Positions 47,911-56,622 of a DNA stretch of 64,000 nucleotides are shown one piece after another. Every line of letters begins with the position of its first letter. The first letter of the stretch is position 1. The notes below the pieces were generated by a model. The model ran no database searches and was not told where the DNA came from. It saw nothing but the letters and a program-made list of their open reading frames with translations. The DNA is from Polyangiaceae bacterium (lineage in GTDB: Bacteria > Myxococcota_A > Polyangia > Polyangiales > Polyangiaceae), in contig JADJYE010000006.1 in the NCBI GenBank assembly GCA_016719945.1, forward strand, positions 468,879 to 532,878. Reading direction: 5' to 3'. A program made the translations under genes and the position numbers.

Positions 47911-48762
47911 ATGGCCTGCGCGGCACATCCCGGACTCGTGGGGCTGTTCGGCCAGCCCTACCTCGACCTCGCGCCCTTCGTGGAGGCGTCGGGGCTCGAC
48001 GCGTTGCACGAGGAGATCTGCCTCGCGCTCGCGCAGATCCCGCTCGACTGCACGGGGGGCAGCCACCGGTCGATGGGCATCATGCCCGAGGAGCGGCGCG
48101 CGGAGGCGCTGGTCGACTACCAGGAGGTCATCCGCGCGATGAACGACGCCGAGTTCGAGACGTTCCGCTCGCTCTCGGACGACCCGCGCTCGATCGACCC
48201 CGCCGCGCGGGCGGCGACCGAGTTCGGGGAGGAGCGGGCGGTCGCCCTCTCGCGCCGCCAGATGCAGTGGCTCAAGATCCGGTACGGCGTGTACTTTCCG
48301 TGGAAGGGGTACGTCGAGCTCATCCCCAACCGCCGCTGGGAAGACAAGTCGAGCGCAGAGGGGAAGAGCTTTACCCGGGTGGCGAGGGCGTTCTTCCCGA
48401 AGACGCTCGCGTTCGTCGCCGAGCTGCCCTTCGTGCACGTCGGGCGCTGCAACGTGATGGGCCTCGAGAGCCTCGATCACGGCACCGTCCACCGGGACGG
48501 CGACCCCGCCGAACAAGAGGAGCCGGACCATTTCATCACCTTCGTCCCCGGCGCGAACAAGCGCCTCTTCTTGTGGGACGACGTCGCGAAGGTGGAGGTC
48601 GACGTCCCCGCCCGCGTCTACTGGTTCAACGATTTCGACTACCACGGCGTCCGAGCCGACCCTCACTTCCGGTATTCGGTGAGGGTCGACGGCGTCTTTC
48701 GGCCCGAGTTCCTCGAGCGGCTCGAGGCGACCTTCGGGGGGCAGGCACAGCGCAATGGATAA
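47911..48762 (+). CDS. Putative Fe(II)/2OG-type oxygenase, paralogue of the protein at 44.8 kb
   Basis: 283 residues. H194xD196 (TVHRDGDP) and H245 (DYHG) form the candidate iron triad; R254 and R258 follow in FRYSVRVDG. Sequence similarity to 44840-45664 covers the whole length, including LFGQPYLDL, RYGVYFPWKGY, WEDK and YWFNDFDYHGV. Divergent from the DUF350 gene and overlapping the next gene by 8 bases (ATGGATAA), so this protein, the membrane protein and the hypothetical after it probably form one rightward unit. Likely substrate and product are not known. Confidence 0.75.
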   Translation: MACAAHPGLVGLFGQPYLDLAPFVEASGLDALHEEICLALAQIPLDCTGGSHRSMGIMPEERRAEALVDYQEVIRAMNDAEFETFRSLSDDPRSIDPAARAATEFGEERAVALSRRQMQWLKIRYGVYFPWKGYVELIPNRRWEDKSSAEGKSFTRVARAFFPKTLAFVAELPFVHVGRCNVMGLESLDHGTVHRDGDPAEQEEPDHFITFVPGANKRLFLWDDVAKVEVDVPARVYWFNDFDYHGVRADPHFRYSVRVDGVFRPEFLERLEATFGGQAQRNG

Positions 48763-50034
48763 CCCCTTCGTCTGCGACGCCGGCATCGCCAAGCCCGGCA
48801 TCATCGGCTCGCGCTGGTGGAACCGCTCCCTCAAGGAGTCGAGCGTGCTCAGCTCGCGCCGCTCGTCCATGACGGGCATCCTCGTCGGCCTCGGCCTGGT
48901 GGCCGCCGCGGGAGTCACGGTCTTCGCCATCTCGCGGGCGGCGAGCTCGGACGACCCCGAGGAGGCTCGCGAGGAGATGCGCAAGTCGCTCGAGATGCAG
49001 CGAGACTATGGCTGGAAGTTCGGCGCTGTCAGCGAGACCGTGGCCTTCGACGCCCTCTACACCCAGAAGTACGCGCGCGAGGCGCTCAAGACCCTGGAGG
49101 ACGACCTCGCCCCCGGCAACGTCCACAACCTCTACTACGTCCGCACTTTGTTCCAGTCGCCGGAGGCGGTCCCCCGGCTCACCCTACCCGATGGCGAACA
49201 GGCGCGGGTCACGCCCCTAGCCGAGGCGCTCCAGCCGATTCTGACGCCAGGCATGACGGCGGCCGAGAAGCGAGGGCGAGCGCTGGGCGCGCTGCTCGCC
49301 CAGGCCACGATGCCTGTCGTCGCGGTCGTCGACCTGCCCGGGGAAGAGGCCGTCGCGTTCGCGGCCGGCGCCTCGTCGTCGCTCACCCCGGTCTTCTTGT
49401 TCGACAACTGGCCGCACCCGCGCGGCGTCGTGCCTTCGCACCGCACGCTGGGCGCCGCCGTCTACTACCAGCCCGTCTTCGCCAAGGCGAAGAAGGAGCG
49501 CAAACCGACGGCTCCGCCGATGTACGTGCTCGAGCGCGCGCGGCTCGCGACCTACACCGACAGCGCCTCGCAGTTCGACAACCGTTATGTGGCGAAGCTA
49601 CCCATCGCCGCCGCCCCCAGCGGCACGAAGGTCCTCTACGTGGTGCCAACGGGGACTCTTTGCCCGAGCTCGATGACCTCAACGGGCTCTTCCTCGAGTG
49701 GCTCAAGGCCGGCGTCGAGGTCCGCGCGCTCGCGGCCGACGCGTTCGTGGTGAACGGAGACAAGGCGGTGTTCGGTGGAGATCCAAAGGTGGAGGCGGCG
49801 TTCTTCGGGACCTACCCCTGGAAGCCACCCACGGTGACGCGCGTCGAGGTCCCGCTCAACGAGAAGGCGGAGCGGTACGCGCCGCTGGCTCGGCCGGCCG
49901 CGCGTCAGATCGACGCCGCAACGATCGGCGTCGCGGCGGTCATGATCGGCGTCGGCACGGGCCTCATCCTGGGGTCGAAGCTGAACCGCAATGGCAGCTG
50001 GAACCGGGTCAACACCTCCTACGGGGGCGGCTGA
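48755..50034 (+). CDS. Two-helix membrane protein of unknown function (frame broken near 49,650)
   Basis: About 425 residues after repair. MDNPFVCDAGIAKPGIIG is followed by a transmembrane helix (TGILVGLGLVAAAGVTVFAIS), then a soluble region with DYGWKFGAVSETVAF, a LYYVRTLFQSPEAVP segment, and VAVVDLPGEEAVAFAAG. The first frame goes wrong after LYVVP; adding one C to the run at about 49,651 gives PNGDSLPELDDLNGLFLEWL and a tail with a second helix (IGVAAVMIGVGTGLILGSK). It overlaps the upstream stop by 8 bases, and its TGA overlaps the next ATG. No family recognised. The soluble part may sit in the periplasm. Confidence 0.6.
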
Positions 50035-50603
50035 TGAGCGCGCGTTCGATCCTCGCGCTCGAGCTCTGCCTCGAGTTCGAGCCGGGGTGCCACGCGGCGC
50101 TGCGGGCTCTGCTCGACCAGGAGAAGGTCCCGCTCAGCTACCAGGAGAAGTGGAACCTCTACGGTCACGCGGCGCAGACGCTGCTCCAGGGCCGGGCCTT
50201 GTGGCGCAAGGGCTGCTGGGACTTCTTCGACAACGACGCGCGGGCCCGGTCCGACTTCAACATGTGGGTCTCGGGCATGCTCACCGAGGAGGGCTCGCGC
50301 CAGCACCCTTCGGGCACCGGGGACCCCTACCGCAACGACCCTCGGTACATGACCTTCACGATGGCGGCGCTCATGGTGCAGGGCTCGCCGAGCGAGCGCA
50401 TGCTCAACAAGGCGTGCGACGTCCCCAAGTCGCGGCTGTGGTCTGTCGCCACCTTCGAGCACATCTTGACGTCGATGCGATACTTGAACTTCGCGTCCAT
50501 CGAGGCGAGCACGCTCTACCTCATCCCGAACGACGGCAATTTCGCCCTCACGGGCGATGATCTCAAGCACCCGAAGTTCGAGTACCTCCGCGAGATCGTC
50601 TGA
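50034..50603 (+). CDS. Conserved-looking hypothetical protein
   Basis: 189 residues from an ATG overlapping the preceding TGA by one base. Soluble, mixed alpha/beta, with ALELCLEFEPGCHAALRALL, YQEKWNLYGHAAQTLLQ, RALWRKGCWDFFDND and FEHILTSMRYLNFASIEA. Several Trp and Cys occur at spaced positions. No recognised motif. Placement at the end of the oxygenase-like and membrane protein unit suggests it belongs to the same process. Codon use matches neighbours. Confidence 0.6.
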   Translation: MSARSILALELCLEFEPGCHAALRALLDQEKVPLSYQEKWNLYGHAAQTLLQGRALWRKGCWDFFDNDARARSDFNMWVSGMLTEEGSRQHPSGTGDPYRNDPRYMTFTMAALMVQGSPSERMLNKACDVPKSRLWSVATFEHILTSMRYLNFASIEASTLYLIPNDGNFALTGDDLKHPKFEYLREIV

Positions 50604-50717
50604 TCCGGGGGATGGATCGATGATGATCCATAAAGGCTGGCTCAGCCCGGCTTGTCCCCGCTAAGTCGCTGAAACCACGGCTGCACCTGCGCAGGGGCGG
50701 CGTAGCACGATGTGTGC

Positions 50718-51158
50718 ATGGGGGCTGCCGTGCGCCCCCTCCTCCTTGGTCTCGGTCTCGCCGCCCTCCTCGCCTCCGCTTGCGAAAGTGACGACGGCGT
50801 GGAGCGTGAGGAGAGCGACCTCACCCAGTCGATGACCCTCCGGTTCGAGCTGGCCGACGGCGTCGTGTCGCTCCGCGCGAGCGGCAAGAAGCTCACCTGC
50901 AGCGAGCGCTTCGAGGGGCTCGCCGGCGAGCGGGTGACCTGCGAGCGGGACGGCGAGGACCTGCAGGTGATCGTGAAGGCCGACAAGAAGTCGGTCGTCG
51001 TGGTGCGGGACCTCGCGGGCAAGCGCGGCTACTACACCTGCACGCCGAGCGGCGACGTCGAAGGGCTGCCCGCGCAGATGAAGTGCAAGGCCACCACCCT
51101 GCGCCCGCGCGGCACGGGCGGGCTCTCGTCGCCCTTCGACTCGAGCGTCGAGGGCTGA
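50718..51158 (+). CDS. Small lipoprotein
   Basis: 146 residues from ATG 50718 (GTG 50712 is an alternative). The amino end VRPLLLGLGLAALLASAC is a lipoprotein signal (ASAC lipobox). The mature part is a beta-rich domain (MTLRFELADGVVSLRASGKKLTC, then DLQVIVKADKKSVVVVRD) with a YYTC segment. No family recognised. The gene overlaps the start of the phosphatase gene by about 76 bases if the GTG at 51083 is used. Confidence 0.7.
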   Translation: MGAAVRPLLLGLGLAALLASACESDDGVEREESDLTQSMTLRFELADGVVSLRASGKKLTCSERFEGLAGERVTCERDGEDLQVIVKADKKSVVVVRDLAGKRGYYTCTPSGDVEGLPAQMKCKATTLRPRGTGGLSSPFDSSVEG

Positions 51159-51787
51159 GCCTGCCGAACGCGCACTGGGTCGACGAGAGCGAGACCCTCC
51201 TGCGGGGGATGGAGCCGCGGACGACCGAGCAGTTCGACGAGCTCCGGGCCGCGGGCGTCGAGCGGGTGCTCATCTTCAAGAACGCCACCGGTAAGGAGGG
51301 GGTCGCGCCGGAGATCGAAGCGTGGGACCTGCCCGAGGCTGACGTGCTGCACGTCCCCTTCCAATGGAAGGACCTCCCCGACTTCGAGACCCCCTGCCGG
51401 CAGACCGTGGAGGCGCTGCGCTTCATTCGCGACGGCGTCGAGGCGAAGGAGACCGTCTTCTTCCATTGCACCGTCGGCGAGGACCGAACCGGCTACCTGG
51501 CCGCCCTCTATGGCAGGCTCTTCGAAGGAGCCCTCACGCGCGACGCCTTCGACGCGGACATGTGCGAGCGCGGCTACGCGAGCGGCAACCCTCAGAAGCC
51601 AGGGTTCGTGCTCGGCAAGCTCGAGGACGACCTGACCCCGCTCTATCGCTCGATGGCGTTCCTCATCGACGAAGGGCTGCTCACCGCGGAGCTCGACGCC
51701 TCGGTCTGCGCGAGCGAGCCGGAGCTGCCTGCCGATTTCGAGAAGGAGCCGTTCGAATGCGGCGTCTCGACGACGCTGGTGCCGTAG
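51083..51787 (+). CDS. Cys-based (tyrosine/dual-specificity) protein phosphatase
   Basis: The catalytic P-loop is HCTVGEDRTG (HCxxGxxRT), preceded by ETVFFHC and followed by YLAALYGRLFEG, as in the tyrosine-phosphatase superfamily (also lipid phosphatases). An upstream Asp-containing loop lies in PFQWKDLPDFETP. A typical family start, LPNAHWVDESETLLRG, is present, but no ATG, GTG or TTG begins it, so the true start is unclear. GTG 51083 lies inside the preceding gene; the next ATG (51210) is too late. A small indel near 51,160 is possible. It ends directly before the insertion element, with its TAG at 51785-51787. Confidence 0.8.
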   Translation: MQGHHPAPARHGRALVALRLERRGLSLPNAHWVDESETLLRGMEPRTTEQFDELRAAGVERVLIFKNATGKEGVAPEIEAWDLPEADVLHVPFQWKDLPDFETPCRQTVEALRFIRDGVEAKETVFFHCTVGEDRTGYLAALYGRLFEGALTRDAFDADMCERGYASGNPQKPGFVLGKLEDDLTPLYRSMAFLIDEGLLTAELDASVCASEPELPADFEKEPFECGVSTTLVP

Positions 51788-51790
51788 CTA

Positions 51791-51814
51791 GTACCGCGTC
51801 CGCGAAGTTCGTAG
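51791..51814. repeat. Left terminal inverted repeat of the IS630-type element
   Basis: 24 bases beginning GTACCGCGTCCGCGAAGTT. It matches the reverse complement of the right end except for one extra base near its inner end. Confidence 0.9.
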
Positions 51815-52118
51815 TGGCCGACGGGGACCGGCGCACGACCCCGCTGGTCGACGAGGCAGCAGGAGGTCGTCCAGAAGCCGTGGGTGGTGCTCGGCCCGCG
51901 GTCGGCGATCTCCGCAGGGAACCGTGTCGCGACGGAGGCGGGCGCATGGCCACGGGTCGTCGTCGGTACTGTCGATCGTCGGGGGTGGCGCGTCGACGCG
52001 CAGGTGGGTGAGCCCCGCTCGTGCAGCCGGGCGCGGGCGGCGTCCCCGTAGTACTTCTCGACTGCGGCGGCTTCGGCACCACACGGAGAACCGAGCTGCG
52101 TTCAGGCCGCCAGCGCCA

Positions 52119-53163
52119 TTAGCTTGTCGGGCCGGACCGTGGGGCGCGGAACTCGCCGCGGAAGCGCCAGCGGAAGGGCTTCGCCTCGAATCGGTTGTAG
52201 TGCGAACGAACGTCTTCGGGGTGCTCAGCTCCTTCACATCGGCGAAGCAGCCGTACCGGGGCCGGCGCTGCAAGATGCTGAACCAGATCTCGATCTGGTT
52301 CAGCCACGAGGCGTGGCGTGGCGTGTAGCGAAGCGAATGCGCCCCATAGCGGCGCGCCTGATCTCGGGCCCGGATGGATGTTGGGTTGCCGACGACGATG
52401 TACGTCGCCCTTCGGGTAGTCGGCGATCACGCGGTCGAGGAAGGCGAGAAAGTTGGCTGCGTTCGCCGCTTACAGATGGCGTGCACGTGGCCCGTCGCGA
52501 CGTTCAGCGCGGCGATCATCGTGGTCGTCCGCTGCGGACGTCTCGAACTCCCGGCGAAGTGGCCTCGCGGGCCCGCATGGTTCGGGTGGATGCGTCGAGC
52601 CTGGATGCCGGTCTTCTCGTCGACGCGAGGCCCCGGCGGGCGACACAGCTCGGCGAGCGCTTGGCGCGAACCCGCGTCGGGGCTGTGCAGCCAGCCGACG
52701 CATGCGGCGAGCCCCCGCACCGCAGGATCGGCGAACCCCCGAGACGTGCGCGGTCTCCGCCGCCACGGCATCTCGCAGCGAGAGCGTCCAACCTCGCGGA
52801 ACCTCCGAACACGCTCGCCCTCCGGCGGAACGTCGCAGCCGAGCCGCACCACGGTGAGCCGCACGGGGGATCGTCGCGGGCCGCCCACTCCGCGCGGCGT
52901 CCTCCATGGAGGGCGCACGTGGCGAGCCGCCATCCTCGCCCGCCACTTCCGCACCGTCGCCTCGCAGCAGCCGAGCCGCCGCGCATGCGGAGTGCTGACG
53001 CCGTCGGCGGCCAGGTCGATCTGGGCGCGCTGCACCGCCGGTGGGACGCCCGCTGCCCGCGTGCGAGATGCGAGACAAACCGACGCACGTCGTCGGGAGC
53101 ACAGTGCAGGCGTCGCCGCGCCGTCCTTCGCGTCGGCGATCGCGCCTTCCCCGGCGGCCTCAT
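52119..53163 (-). pseudogene. IS630-family transposase remnant
   Basis: Pieces in different frames line up with IS630 transposases: an HTH region (ARRLGCCEATVRKWRARM), a first catalytic region (DEKTGIQARRIHPNH), then YTPRHASWLNQIEIWFSIL with the catalytic Glu, and THYNRFEAKPFRWRFRGEF near the C-terminus. The segment expected to carry the second catalytic Asp reads IVVGNP rather than VVDN. The frame changes several times, so no intact product is possible. Decay of this copy is well supported; the exact ends are approximate. Confidence 0.85.
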
Positions 53164-53208
53164 TTCGATCCCACCAGGTGCGATCGATCGAACAAACCAT
53201 CGATGGCG

Positions 53209-53231
53209 CTACAACTTCGCGGACGCGGTAC
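53209..53231. repeat. Right terminal inverted repeat of the IS630-type element
   Basis: 23 bases ending AACTTCGCGGACGCGGTAC, followed by TA at 53232-53233. Pairs with the left repeat at 51791-51814. Confidence 0.9.
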
Positions 53232-53992
53232 TAGAACCACGTCTCCCAGACGCCACGATCGACCTCGGCTGCGTGGAGCGTGATCGACACGCGGTCGAGG
53301 TCGCCTCGAAAGGGGCGGATCTGGTGGAGGCGGTAGGAGCTCATGAGCAGGGCGTCTCCATTGCGGTAGCCGACGAGGCGGCGCGGGGAGGCCAGATCGG
53401 CGCGCGTGGCGTTTTCGCGTCCGCGATACGTCGCGCCAAAGAGGTGCAGGCCCCCGCCGCGCTCGGGGGTCTGCAGCATCACGACCAGGCTCGCGGTGCG
53501 CAGGCCGCGGTCGAGGACGATCGGCGATAGTCCCTCGACGTCGAAATGGATGACGCCGCCCTTCGTCGCGACCTGCCCGCCGGAGGGGAAGACGTGGACG
53601 CCGGGGCCGCAGAACCCGAGCCGGGGCCGCACGAGCCCGCCGGTGAGCTCGGCGAACAAGGCGCGCGTCCACGCCTGCATGCCGGGGAGGGCGCGCTCGA
53701 CGCGCGCGTCGGAGGCGGCCGCGTCGTCGAAGTAGAGCTTGGCCTGGTCGGTCTCGAGGTGCGTGTAGAAGGCGCGGCCGAGGGCGAACTGCTCTCCCCC
53801 GAAGTCACGCACCCAGTGGCGCCGCGCGCGCAGGACGCGGCGGCTCCAGTCCGCGCAGCGCTCGGGGGGGAGCGCGCCGCGCACCAGGACGCCGAGCGCC
53901 TGGTCGAGGCGAGGGAGCAGGGCAGGGGAGCCCGCGCTTCGCCAGCGCGCCGCCGAGAGGGTCGCGAGCGTCGGCGCAGGCTGGCGGGTCAC
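53231..53992 (-). CDS. 2-oxoglutarate/Fe(II)-dependent oxygenase
   Basis: 253 residues from GTG 53992, whose GTGA overlaps the flippase stop by four bases. H149-F-D151 (VIHFDVEG) and H223 (YRLHQIRPF) form the iron-binding HxD...H triad, and R234 (DRVSITLH) could bind 2-oxoglutarate. The intervening strands TASLVVMLQTP and GGGLHLFGA match the double-stranded beta-helix core. Last gene of the leftward unit with a flippase, LLM oxidoreductase and lipoprotein. Its TAG stop lies at the right edge of the IS element but would have been present before insertion (TAGCTA). Substrate is unknown. Confidence 0.85.
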   Translation of the reverse strand: MTRQPAPTLATLSAARWRSAGSPALLPRLDQALGVLVRGALPPERCADWSRRVLRARRHWVRDFGGEQFALGRAFYTHLETDQAKLYFDDAAASDARVERALPGMQAWTRALFAELTGGLVRPRLGFCGPGVHVFPSGGQVATKGGVIHFDVEGLSPIVLDRGLRTASLVVMLQTPERGGGLHLFGATYRGRENATRADLASPRRLVGYRNGDALLMSSYRLHQIRPFRGDLDRVSITLHAAEVDRGVWETWF

Positions 53993-55569
53993 GGGGCCTT
54001 CGCGCGCCGCCTGGCGAGCACGTTCTTCAGCATCGCGAGATCGGCCCCGGTGAGCTCGCGCAGCGCGATCAGGGCGCCGACATAGAGGACGACCATTGCG
54101 ATCCCCAACAGCGGAACGATCGCCTTGCCCATGTAGGGGATGAACGAGCCGACCGCGACGGTGATGGCCCCGGCGGCGAGCACGCGCACGAGCGAGAGGG
54201 GAGCCACGAGGGCCCCGGCCGCTCGCCAGAGCAAGACGGCGGAGAGCACCCCCGCGACCAGCATCGCCCCGGCGGTCGCGAACGCCGTCGCTCGCAGCAG
54301 GTCGGGCCCGAAGGTCGCGCTGCCTCGCGTGAGCAGGATCGCGCCGATCACCAGCCCGGCGGCGAGCCAGGTGAGCGCCATGCTGAGCCGCTCGCGGCGC
54401 AGGCTGGCGAGGGCCGAGGAGGAGACGCCCAGGATGGCGAGCGCCGAGAGGCCGATCACGTACTGGCGCACGAACGGCACGCCGCCGTCCGCGATGGGCT
54501 CGGGGAATGCGAAGCGGATCAGGTGGGGCGCGATGGCCCCGACCGAGCCGGCGATGAGCCCGGTGAGCACGAGCGCCGTGCGGACGCCGCTGCGGGTGAG
54601 CCGCTTGACGCCCTCTGCGTCCCCCTCGCCGTGCGCCTTCGCGAGCATCGGGAAGAGCACGAACTGCACGCTCATCAGCAGCTGATAGGGCAGGAAGCCG
54701 AACAGCTGCGAAGCGCGGTAGGGACCGAGCAGCTTGTCGGCCTCCTTGGGGTCGAGGCCCATCTGCGCGGCGTAGTCGCCTGCCACGTTGGAGAGGAGCA
54801 GGAAGTCGGCCTGCAGCAGCAGGTTGAGGCCACCCTGGGCGAGGGCCACGGGCAGCAGGAAGCCGAGGTAGTCGCGCGCGCTGGGTCCCCCCGGGCCCTT
54901 GATGCCGATGCCCCCGCGCTTGATCGCCACGGGGATGATGAGGGCGGCGGCGGCGACGAAGCCCAGCGCCGCGCCGAGCGCGCCGTCGTGCCCCAGGATC
55001 CGCGCGAAGATGTACGCGCCAGAGCACATCAGCACGGTGCGAGAGATGCCGTAAAAGATGTCGAGCCCGGCCTGGTCGACGAACCTTCGGCGGCCGTTGA
55101 GCGCGCCGACGAGCGGCGCGTACACGCCGTAGCAACGCACCACGCCCGCGGCGACGCGCAGGGGCGTGGCCGCGCTCGGCGCAGAGACCCAGTCGGCGAT
55201 GTTCGACGCGAGCAGCGCGAACGCCGTCGAGGCGACGATGGCGATCACCGCGTGCATCTGCAAGGTCGCGCGGAAGGTCGTGGCCTGTCGCTCCTCGGGG
55301 GCGGCGGCGACCATGCGCGAGACCCCTTGCAGGCTCGTCGCCACGATCACGTTGTTGATCACGCTGACGATCGAGAGCATGCGGCTCGTCGCGCCGAAGC
55401 CCGCCTCGTCGAGCACGCGCGGCAGCACCAGCTGCTGCACGAACCCGACCAGCACGAAGGAGATCTTCGCGACGGCGATGGCGATGCCGCCGCGGCCTGC
55501 CTCGCGCGCAGCGGCGCCCTTCTGCTCGGCGGCGACGGCGACGGCGGGCGGGTCGTTCTCGGAGGACAC
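53989..55569 (-). CDS. MOP-superfamily lipid/polysaccharide flippase
   Basis: 526 residues from GTG 55569 (VSSENDPPAVAVAAEQK); upstream bases belong to the LLM gene's end region. About fourteen hydrophobic helices are visible, with a charged N-terminus, as in the polysaccharide-export (Wzx) and MurJ-like members of the multidrug/oligosaccharide-lipid/polysaccharide exporter group. LGFLLPVALAQGGLNLLLQ and LFGFLPYQLLMSVQFVLFPML are typical core helices. It likely flips lipid-linked sugars across the inner membrane. Four-base overlap with the downstream oxygenase gene and 7 bases after the LLM gene. Confidence 0.85.
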   Translation of the reverse strand: MSSENDPPAVAVAAEQKGAAAREAGRGGIAIAVAKISFVLVGFVQQLVLPRVLDEAGFGATSRMLSIVSVINNVIVATSLQGVSRMVAAAPEERQATTFRATLQMHAVIAIVASTAFALLASNIADWVSAPSAATPLRVAAGVVRCYGVYAPLVGALNGRRRFVDQAGLDIFYGISRTVLMCSGAYIFARILGHDGALGAALGFVAAAALIIPVAIKRGGIGIKGPGGPSARDYLGFLLPVALAQGGLNLLLQADFLLLSNVAGDYAAQMGLDPKEADKLLGPYRASQLFGFLPYQLLMSVQFVLFPMLAKAHGEGDAEGVKRLTRSGVRTALVLTGLIAGSVGAIAPHLIRFAFPEPIADGGVPFVRQYVIGLSALAILGVSSSALASLRRERLSMALTWLAAGLVIGAILLTRGSATFGPDLLRATAFATAGAMLVAGVLSAVLLWRAAGALVAPLSLVRVLAAGAITVAVGSFIPYMGKAIVPLLGIAMVVLYVGALIALRELTGADLAMLKNVLARRRAKAP

Positions 55570-55576
55570 GGCGGGG

Positions 55577-56620
55577 CTATCGCACCGCCCGAGCCGGGGG
55601 CGCAACCTTCTTGTCGAGCCCCAGCGCTTCGGCGATGAGCGCGTACGAGCGGCGGCGTGCCTCGTGATCGTGGACGTGGGTCATGAGCATCACCTCGTCG
55701 GCCTGGCAGGCACGGCGGATCGCCATCACCCGCTCGGCGACCTCGGCGGGCGCGCCGACGATCAGGCGCTCGCGGAACATTTCCCGGATCGCTGCCTGAT
55801 CCGCGTCATCGACGTGCGCCTTTGCCTCCTCCTCGCTCGGCATCGGCAGATCGCGCAGGCCCTGGGCGAAGTGGAGCCACCCGAGCTCCGCGCTTGCCGC
55901 GAGGCGCCGCGCCTCTTCGCTCGTGGGGGCGCAGATCACCGCCAGGCTCACGATCGAGGTCGGCGCGGCGTGACGCGCCGAGGGCCGGAACGTAACGCGG
56001 TACTTGCGCAGCTCCGCCTCGGCGTCGCCGGGGCTCATGTGCGCCGCGAACGCGAACGGCAGCCCCCGGCGGGCAGCGAGGGCGCTCGAGTAGTCGCTCG
56101 AGCCGAGCAGCCACACGTCCGGAGGCGCCACGCCCATGGGGATCGCGGCGATCGAGCGCGAGAACGGCCCGCGCGCGGGAGGATCGGCGAGCAAGAAGCC
56201 CTCGAGGCGGTCGAGCTCGCCGGCCATCTCGTCCGGGTCGACCAGCGGCTTGCCGCGTCTCAGCTCGGCGGCGGTGCGCGGATCCGTGCCCGCGGCGCGC
56301 CCGAGCCCGAGATCGATCCGCCCAGGGAACATGGCCGACAGCACGCGGAACAGCTCCGCCACCTTCAGCGGGCTGTGGTTCGGGAGCATGATCCCGCCCG
56401 CGCCGACGCGCATCGCGCGCGTTCGCGCTGCGATCTGCCCGATCAAGATCTCCGGCGCCGAGCTCGCGACTGCGCCCGCGTTGTGGTGCTCGGCCACCCA
56501 GTACCGCGCGAAGCCGAGCGCCTCGGCGTGCTCGGCGAGATCCACGCTGCGCCACAGCGTCTCGCCCGCCGTCGAGCCGGCAGCGATCGGGGACAGATCC
56601 AGCACAGACAAGGCCACCAT
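55577..56620 (-). CDS. LLM-class flavin-dependent oxidoreductase (YhbW-like)
   Basis: 347 residues from ATG 56620 (VALSVLDLSPIAAGSTAGE), which fits the family start; an upstream open stretch is shadow. Family features are GFARYWVAEHHN, IAARTRAMRVGAGGIMLPNHSPL and FPGRIDLGLGRAAGTD, as in bacterial luciferase-like monooxygenases of the YhbW group, which use reduced FMN. Two bases separate the ATG from the preceding stop, and the flippase start follows after 7 bases. Enzymes of this group act on diverse small molecules. No substrate can be inferred. Confidence 0.93.
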   Translation of the reverse strand: MVALSVLDLSPIAAGSTAGETLWRSVDLAEHAEALGFARYWVAEHHNAGAVASSAPEILIGQIAARTRAMRVGAGGIMLPNHSPLKVAELFRVLSAMFPGRIDLGLGRAAGTDPRTAAELRRGKPLVDPDEMAGELDRLEGFLLADPPARGPFSRSIAAIPMGVAPPDVWLLGSSDYSSALAARRGLPFAFAAHMSPGDAEAELRKYRVTFRPSARHAAPTSIVSLAVICAPTSEEARRLAASAELGWLHFAQGLRDLPMPSEEEAKAHVDDADQAAIREMFRERLIVGAPAEVAERVMAIRRACQADEVMLMTHVHDHEARRRSYALIAEALGLDKKVAPPARAVR

Positions 56621-56622
56621 CG

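Larger units (their letters stand above)
51791..53231 (-). mobile_element. IS630-type insertion element, degenerate
   Basis: 1,441 bp. Terminal inverted repeats are present at both ends (51791-51814 and 53209-53231; the right copy lacks one base), and the element is flanked by a duplicated TA (51789-51790 and 53232-53233). TA target duplication is the hallmark of the IS630/Tc1-mariner group. The minus strand carries the remnants of a transposase. It sits between two convergent genes whose stop codons abutted before insertion. The transposase is broken in several places, so the copy is probably immobile on its own. Confidence 0.88.
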
